Part shown: positions 46,288 to 50,385 of the stretch, piece after piece | Position numbering within the stretch: position 1 is the stretch's first letter | Layout of the letters: every line of letters begins with the position of its first letter | DNA from: Rhodospirillales bacterium | GTDB taxonomy: Bacteria > Pseudomonadota > Alphaproteobacteria > JAJFIK01 | Reading direction: 5' to 3' | Length of the DNA: 50,385 nt | NCBI GenBank assembly: GCA_021775005.1 | Contig: JAJFIK010000067.1 | Span: 1 to 50,385, forward strand | The notes under the pieces: model-generated | What the model saw: the letters and a program-made list of their open reading frames with translations, nothing else | The model's database searches: none | Told to the model about the DNA's origin: nothing | Made by a program: the position numbers and the translations under genes

Positions 46288-46506
46288 ATGATTGAGGTAT
46301 TGAAAACGGTCAATCCGGTGGATATTTCCTACGCCCAGGCGCTTTTGAAGGACGCCGGGATCGTTTCTCATGTCTTTGACGCCAGTATCTCCGCCATTGA
46401 AGGCTCCATCGGTGCGTTCCCCAGGCGTTTGCTGGTGAGCGATGAATTTGCTGGTCAAGCCCGGGCCCTGCTCTCTGATGCGGGCATCGAGCCCTTCGCG
46501 GAGTGA
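46288..46506 (+). CDS. DUF2007 family small protein
   Basis: A 72-residue DUF2007 protein, beginning MIEVLKTVNPVDISYAQALLKDAGI and containing GAFPRRLLVSDEFAGQA. The family is a small ferredoxin-like alpha/beta fold sometimes described as signal-transducing; its function is not known. It is followed 3 bp later by the methyltransferase gene and lies head-to-head with the polyprenyl synthase gene. The same order is common in alphaproteobacteria. Confidence 0.92.
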   Translation: MIEVLKTVNPVDISYAQALLKDAGIVSHVFDASISAIEGSIGAFPRRLLVSDEFAGQARALLSDAGIEPFAE

Positions 46507-46509
46507 GGC

Positions 46510-47271
46510 GTGAGCGCCACAGACGCCAATGAAATTACCAGCGACGCTTTTCTCGGCGGTCAGCTGACGATCCGCCAGCCCAAGACGGGATTTCGCGCCG
46601 GGCTTGATTCGGTGCTGCTTGCCGCCGTTGTGCGCGCCAAAAAGGCAGATCTCATTCTTGATGCCGGGGCAGGTGTCGGTGTGGCATCGCTTTGCCTGGC
46701 CGCGCGGCAACCGGGCGCAACAATTCGGGCTGTCGATAGCAACACTGACATGGTTCGTCTTTGTGCAGACAATATTGCCGCAAACAATTTAGCCGACCGC
46801 GTTGCGGCATCCAATGGGGACGTGTTTGACCTGCCCGCACAACAAGGTCGCGATATCTTTGATCATGTCATAACCAATCCCCCGTTTCATGATGGCACGC
46901 GGGAGCGCCCCAGTCCGTCACGGAGCAAAGCCGCCGCGCATGGATTTGAAGGGCCATATGAGGTTGTTTTTTCAAACTGGATTGAGGCTTGCTTGGCGGT
47001 CCTCAAAACCAAAGGGCGCATTTGGATTATCAATCGAGCGGAAGCACTGCCTGTCATGCTTGCGGCTCTCGATGGCACGGTAGGCGAGATTGAGATTTGC
47101 CCGCTTTGGCCCAAGGCTGGCGTGCCTGCCAAGCGTGTCATTGTCACCGCTCGCAAAGGCGCAAAAGGGCCGAGCGTGCTTCACCCGGGGTTTGTGCTGC
47201 ATCAGGAAAATGGCTCGTTCACACCTGATATTGACGCGGTATTGAGAGACGGGCGGGCCCTGCCTATTTGA
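46510..47271 (+). CDS. Class I SAM methyltransferase, TrmN6-like
   Basis: A 253-residue methyltransferase related to tRNA1(Val) (adenine37-N6)-methyltransferase. It has a SAM-binding GAGVGVASLCLAAR motif, an acidic residue in RAVDSN, and the catalytic NPPF motif (TNPPFHDG) typical of amino-methylating enzymes. The substrate is inferred from family similarity. The GTG start is 3 bp after the DUF2007 stop. The stop lies only 5 bp from the stop of the inverted hydrolase gene. Confidence 0.92.
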   Translation: MSATDANEITSDAFLGGQLTIRQPKTGFRAGLDSVLLAAVVRAKKADLILDAGAGVGVASLCLAARQPGATIRAVDSNTDMVRLCADNIAANNLADRVAASNGDVFDLPAQQGRDIFDHVITNPPFHDGTRERPSPSRSKAAAHGFEGPYEVVFSNWIEACLAVLKTKGRIWIINRAEALPVMLAALDGTVGEIEICPLWPKAGVPAKRVIVTARKGAKGPSVLHPGFVLHQENGSFTPDIDAVLRDGRALPI

Positions 47272-47276
47272 CTTCT

Positions 47277-48245
47277 TTATCTCGCCACTTCTCGATCAAG
47301 AAAATCCAATATCTCATTTGCGATTTCCGCACCGTATTCCTCCAAAGCGAAGTGCCCGGTTTCATATAGATGAAACTCGACATTGTTTAAGTCACGCAAG
47401 TATGGGTGCGCGCCCGCTTCGGGAAAGACCTGATCATTCTTGCCCCACACAATGAGGGTGGGCGGCTGATGCTCGCGGAACAGGGCCTGCCACTCTGGGT
47501 ATAAGGGAACGTTCGTGCCGTAGCTAACAAACATGTCGAGCTGAATATCCTGATTACCAGGGCGGTCCAGAAGGTATTGATCAATATACCAATTGTCCGG
47601 GCTGATGCGTGAGACATCCCCGACGCCGTGCGTGTACTGCCAACGGACGGCGGGCAGCGTGAACGCGCCTCTGATGCTGTCGCGCCGCTCTGCTGAGGGG
47701 TCGCGCCAAAGTTCACGGCTTCCGTCCCAGGTTTCGTGTGCGATGCCTTCATCGTATGCGTTACCATTTTGGATTATGAATCCGGTCACTCGCTCCGGGT
47801 TTTCCGCAAACATGCGAAATCCAATTGGCGCGCCGAAGTCCATAAGGTAGACGGCATAGGTATCGACATTCTTTAGATCGAGAAAAGCCGTCATAACGCG
47901 CGCCATGTTTGCGAACGAATACTCAAACTCTGTCCTGTCCGGCATATCGCTTGCGCCATACCCGGGGTAGTCCGGCGCAAGCACATGATATCGTTCAGCC
48001 AGAACGGGAATGAGGTTCCTAAACATGTGTGAGGAAGACGGGTAGCCGTGGAGCAACAGCACCGTGGGGGCATTGGGATCACCGGCCTCGCGATAGGCAA
48101 TCTCGACGCCATCGATCTCGATCCGATCATAATGAATTGTGCTCTGGTTTTCGGTTTGGGCGTATGCCGCTGCCATTGAAGCGCCCAACAGGAAAATCAC
48201 AGCGACTACGAATTGTTCAAATGTGGAGTCAATCGACTTTTTCAT
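47277..48245 (-). CDS. Exported alpha/beta hydrolase (epoxide hydrolase/haloalkane dehalogenase-like)
   Basis: A 322-residue alpha/beta-hydrolase-fold protein with an N-terminal signal peptide (about residues 1-29, ending AAAYAQ). The oxyanion segment is [12 protein letters not shown]. The nucleophile elbow reads [11 protein letters not shown], with Asp rather than Ser at the nucleophile position, as in epoxide hydrolases and haloalkane dehalogenases. The catalytic acid is likely the Asp in WGKNDQVFP and the His is in [10 protein letters not shown]. The substrate is unknown. The ATG at 48245 has AGGGGA upstream. It breaks a gene order usually continuous in alphaproteobacteria (methyltransferase then S49 peptidase), so it may be a later insertion. 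Confidence 0.9.
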   Translation of the reverse strand: MKKSIDSTFEQFVVAVIFLLGASMAAAYAQTENQSTIHYDRIEIDGVEIAYREAGDPNAPTVLLLHGYPSSSHMFRNLIPVLAERYHVLAPDYPGYGASDMPDRTEFEYSFANMARVMTAFLDLKNVDTYAVYLMDFGAPIGFRMFAENPERVTGFIIQNGNAYDEGIAHETWDGSRELWRDPSAERRDSIRGAFTLPAVRWQYTHGVGDVSRISPDNWYIDQYLLDRPGNQDIQLDMFVSYGTNVPLYPEWQALFREHQPPTLIVWGKNDQVFPEAGAHPYLRDLNNVEFHLYETGHFALEEYGAEIANEILDFLDREVAR

Positions 48246-48447
48246 GGTGCATGTCCCCTTCGATATTCCGGTTTTCTGGGATGCGAACGAAGAGACTTTG
48301 TTACGCCGTAGCCTCAACAGTCAGGCGTGTTTGCGGTAATTTTGAAACAAGTATTCGTGAACCAGGCACCTGAAGCGCCGCGAATTAAATTCCTTGCTTT
48401 TGTACTGGTAACTTGAGTTCGGCCCTTCAAAGCCTTAGGTAGCGTCT

Positions 48448-49296
48448 ATGAGCAAATTCTTCAGGACCATTTTAAAATGGCTAGGACTTGAGCGACACCC
48501 ACGTGTTGCCGTCGTCCGTCTTCAAGGGGTCATCGGCGCTAGCGGCGGCTTGCGGCCCGGCCTTAGTCTTGCCGGTGTCGCGGCGCAATTGGATAGCGCC
48601 TTTGCTATGGGGCGGGCCAAGGCCGTCGCCTTGCAGATTAACTCCCCTGGCGGATCACCGGTGCAATCGGTGTTGATCCACGACCGTATTCGCGCCCTCT
48701 CAGAAGAGCACGGCATTCCTGTGTTTGCCTTTTGCGAGGATGTGGCCGCCAGCGGCGGCTATATCCTGGCCATGGCGGGGGATGAAATTTTCGCCGATGC
48801 CTCCAGCATCATTGGTTCTATCGGCGTGGTGTCGGCGGGCTTTGGCTTTCCGGGGCTGCTGGAAAAACTCGGCGTTGAGCGGCGGGTGCACACGGCGGGC
48901 GAAAATAAATCCATGCTCGATCCGTTTTCGCCGGAGGACCCAAAAGATGTGGAGCGATTGAAGGCGCTTCAGGGCGAGGTCCATGAAGAATTCAAAGGCT
49001 TGGTGCGAACCCGCCGCGGCGAACGCCTCAAAGGCGGCGATGAACTTTTCACTGGTGAGTTTTGGGCTGGCAAAAGCGCCATGGAGCATGGCCTTATTGA
49101 TGGCCTTGATGATCTGCGCAGTGTCATGCGGCGGCGCTTTGGCAAGAAAGTGGACTTGAAGATTGTCTCAGGCGATCGCGGCATTCTGCGCCCGAAAATC
49201 GCAGCGGGTGCACCCCTTGAGGGCCTGTTCGGGGCACCGGGGCAAGCGCTGGCGTGGGTCGAATCCCGTGCCTTCTGGCAAAAGTTCGGGCTCTAG
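48448..49296 (+). CDS. S49 family peptidase (SppA-like)
   Basis: A 282-residue serine peptidase of the S49 family (signal peptide peptidase A/SohB type). The catalytic Ser is S102 in EDVAASGGYILAMAGDEIFAD and the Lys is K154 in AGENKSMLDPFSP. SPGGSPVQS forms the substrate-positioning segment. It lacks a clear N-terminal membrane helix (MSKFFRTILKWLGLERHP), unlike E. coli SppA. The 202 bp before it contain no gene. A 57-residue membrane protein follows after 3 bp, and then glyQ. Confidence 0.95.
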   Translation: MSKFFRTILKWLGLERHPRVAVVRLQGVIGASGGLRPGLSLAGVAAQLDSAFAMGRAKAVALQINSPGGSPVQSVLIHDRIRALSEEHGIPVFAFCEDVAASGGYILAMAGDEIFADASSIIGSIGVVSAGFGFPGLLEKLGVERRVHTAGENKSMLDPFSPEDPKDVERLKALQGEVHEEFKGLVRTRRGERLKGGDELFTGEFWAGKSAMEHGLIDGLDDLRSVMRRRFGKKVDLKIVSGDRGILRPKIAAGAPLEGLFGAPGQALAWVESRAFWQKFGL

Positions 49297-49299
49297 CGC

Positions 49300-49473
49300 A
49301 TGGGACTCGCCGTCATATTGGTCCTCGTCGCCATGGCCTTTGTGGTCATGTCGGTGATCGCACGACGCAGGCGGCTACAAAATGAGGAAACGGACCGGGC
49401 TACAGATGAGACGTCCCGCGTCCCTCCAAGCGATGAGAGCACTAGCTCAGGCGAGGATGGCGGCTCATCCTAG
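49300..49473 (+). CDS. Small single-span membrane protein
   Basis: A 57-residue protein with one N-terminal helix (about residues 2-20, GLAVILVLVAMAFVVMS), a basic stop-transfer patch (ARRRRL) and a hydrophilic Glu/Ser-rich tail. It starts 3 bp after the S49 peptidase stop. A small protein of this design between the S49 peptidase and glyQ genes is common in alphaproteobacteria as I remember them. Its function is unknown. It may form a unit with the peptidase, which itself lacks a membrane anchor. Confidence 0.7.
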   Translation: MGLAVILVLVAMAFVVMSVIARRRRLQNEETDRATDETSRVPPSDESTSSGEDGGSS

Positions 49474-49577
49474 CCCCGGAATCCAAGGGACGCCTTGATC
49501 TCACACCGGCGCACGGCTACCGTCCGGCGGCCTCAATTGAGGCCTAGAATCAACCACGAAACGAGCCTATTCGCGCC

Positions 49578-50385
49578 ATGACCGACGCGCCTGACCGGTC
49601 CTTTCAGGGCCTCATCCTCACCTTGCAGAAATACTGGGCGGACCACGGCTGCGTGATCCTGCAGCCCTATGACATGGAAATGGGCGCAGGCACATTCCAT
49701 CCGGCCACCACATTGCGCGCGCTGGGCCCCAAGCCCTGGAATGCGGCCTATGTGCAGCCCTCGCGCCGGCCCACCGATGGCCGCTATGGGGAAAATCCCA
49801 ACCGTTTTCAGCACTACTACCAATTCCAGGTGATCTTAAAGCCGAGCCCGGAAAACATTCAGCAGCTCTACCTCGACAGCTTGGCAGCATTAGGAATCGA
49901 CTGGCGCAATCACGACATTCGCTTTGTGGAGGACGACTGGGAAAGCCCAACGCTTGGCGCCTGGGGCCTGGGCTGGGAGGTCTGGTGCGATGGCATGGAA
50001 GTGTCGCAATTCACATACTTCCAACAGGTTGGCGGCTTTGAGTGCGAAGTTGTTTCAGGGGAGCTAACCTATGGGCTCGAGCGCCTTGCCATGTATGTGC
50101 AAGGCGTCGACAACGGCTATGACCTGGATTTCAACGGCAAGGGCGTCACCTATGGCGACGTGTTCCACCAGTCGGAAGTTGAATATTCCGCTTATAATTT
50201 TGAGCAGGCGAACACCGACGTGCTGTTCCAACACTTCAAAGATTATGAAGCCGAATGCAAGGCGCTGCTGGGCGCGAAACTTGCGCTGCCGGCCTATGAT
50301 CAGGCCATCAAAGCAAGCCATACGTTCAACTTGCTTGATGCGCGCGGCGTGATCTCCGTGACCGAGCGGCAGGCATACATTGGCC
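49578..50385 (+). CDS. glyQ: Glycyl-tRNA synthetase alpha subunit (3' truncated)
   Basis: The alpha chain of the bacterial alpha2beta2 glycyl-tRNA synthetase, which carries the class II catalytic core. It starts [20 protein letters not shown] and contains [42 protein letters not shown] and [18 protein letters not shown]. These are described by their key residues and are unmistakable. The window ends 269 codons in. The full chain is usually about 290-310 residues, so little is missing. glyS probably follows. Confidence 0.97.
   Translation, partial: MTDAPDRSFQGLILTLQKYWADHGCVILQPYDMEMGAGTFHPATTLRALGPKPWNAAYVQPSRRPTDGRYGENPNRFQHYYQFQVILKPSPENIQQLYLDSLAALGIDWRNHDIRFVEDDWESPTLGAWGLGWEVWCDGMEVSQFTYFQQVGGFECEVVSGELTYGLERLAMYVQGVDNGYDLDFNGKGVTYGDVFHQSEVEYSAYNFEQANTDVLFQHFKDYEAECKALLGAKLALPAYDQAIKASHTFNLLDARGVISVTERQAYIG

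Overview
The window is ordinary, gene-dense chromosomal DNA from an alphaproteobacterium. Evidence for this is the A-type cytochrome oxidase assembly cluster, the split F0 ATP synthase operon with separate b and b' subunits, a CcrM-type GANTC methyltransferase, the DciA/MutY/DsbA/SMC neighbourhood, ETF-quinone oxidoreductase and a poly-prenyl diphosphate synthase. I cannot name the genus. The genome looks compact: genes often overlap by 1-14 bp on the same strand, and several convergent pairs overlap tail to tail (up to 40 bp). I found no tRNA, rRNA, CRISPR array, prophage or classical insertion sequence.

Layout. 1-8961 (+): truncated ctaD, then ctaB, a small CoxF-like membrane protein, ctaG, ctaE, a DUF983 protein and SURF1 (aa3 oxidase biogenesis). 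These run through overlapping start/stop codons into an M32 carboxypeptidase and thrC, followed by a RimJ-type acetyltransferase. 8996-14147: a membrane PAS-GGDEF-EAL protein, a YqgE protein (-), a periplasmic DsbD-N-like protein and a peroxiredoxin. 14144-16486 (-): ispH-thrB-rnhA operon. 16632-19253 (+): a two-CDGSH iron-sulfur protein, a lipoprotein and argS. 19254-24676 (+): a tandem glycine riboswitch followed by gcvT-gcvH-gcvPA-gcvPB and a nucleotidyltransferase-like gene. 24725-27295 (-): atpI-atpB-atpE-b'-b. 27432-32269 (-): smc, a DsbA-like lipoprotein and a DciA/DUF721 protein, with mutY diverging (+). 33373-36833 (-): ccrM, a GIY-YIG nuclease gene bracketed by inverted palindromes, rnhB and a radical SAM protein. 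36976-41000: DUF2064 protein (+), moaB, a lytic transglycosylase and uracil-DNA glycosylase (-). 40862-45158 (+): ETF-QO, a TPR lipoprotein and ispE. 45119-50385: polyprenyl diphosphate synthase (-), DUF2007, a methyltransferase, an inserted alpha/beta hydrolase (-), S49 peptidase, a 57-residue membrane protein and truncated glyQ.

Functional threads. Aerobic respiration is represented by oxidase assembly, F0 and ETF-QO. The glycine cleavage genes are under glycine control. Isoprenoid/quinone supply is represented by ispH, ispE and the polyprenyl synthase. Genome maintenance and the cell cycle are represented by smc, ccrM, mutY, UDG, rnhA, rnhB and dciA.

Most notable observations: (1) a 98-residue GIY-YIG nuclease gene sits symmetrically between two oppositely oriented 32-bp palindromic elements that differ only by a compensated base pair, a candidate nuclease-linked mobile palindrome; (2) five GANTC sites lie within 58 bp just upstream of the GANTC methyltransferase gene; (3) an exact 8-bp complementarity between the 3' part of the second glycine aptamer and the gcvT ribosome-binding region suggests how the switch works.
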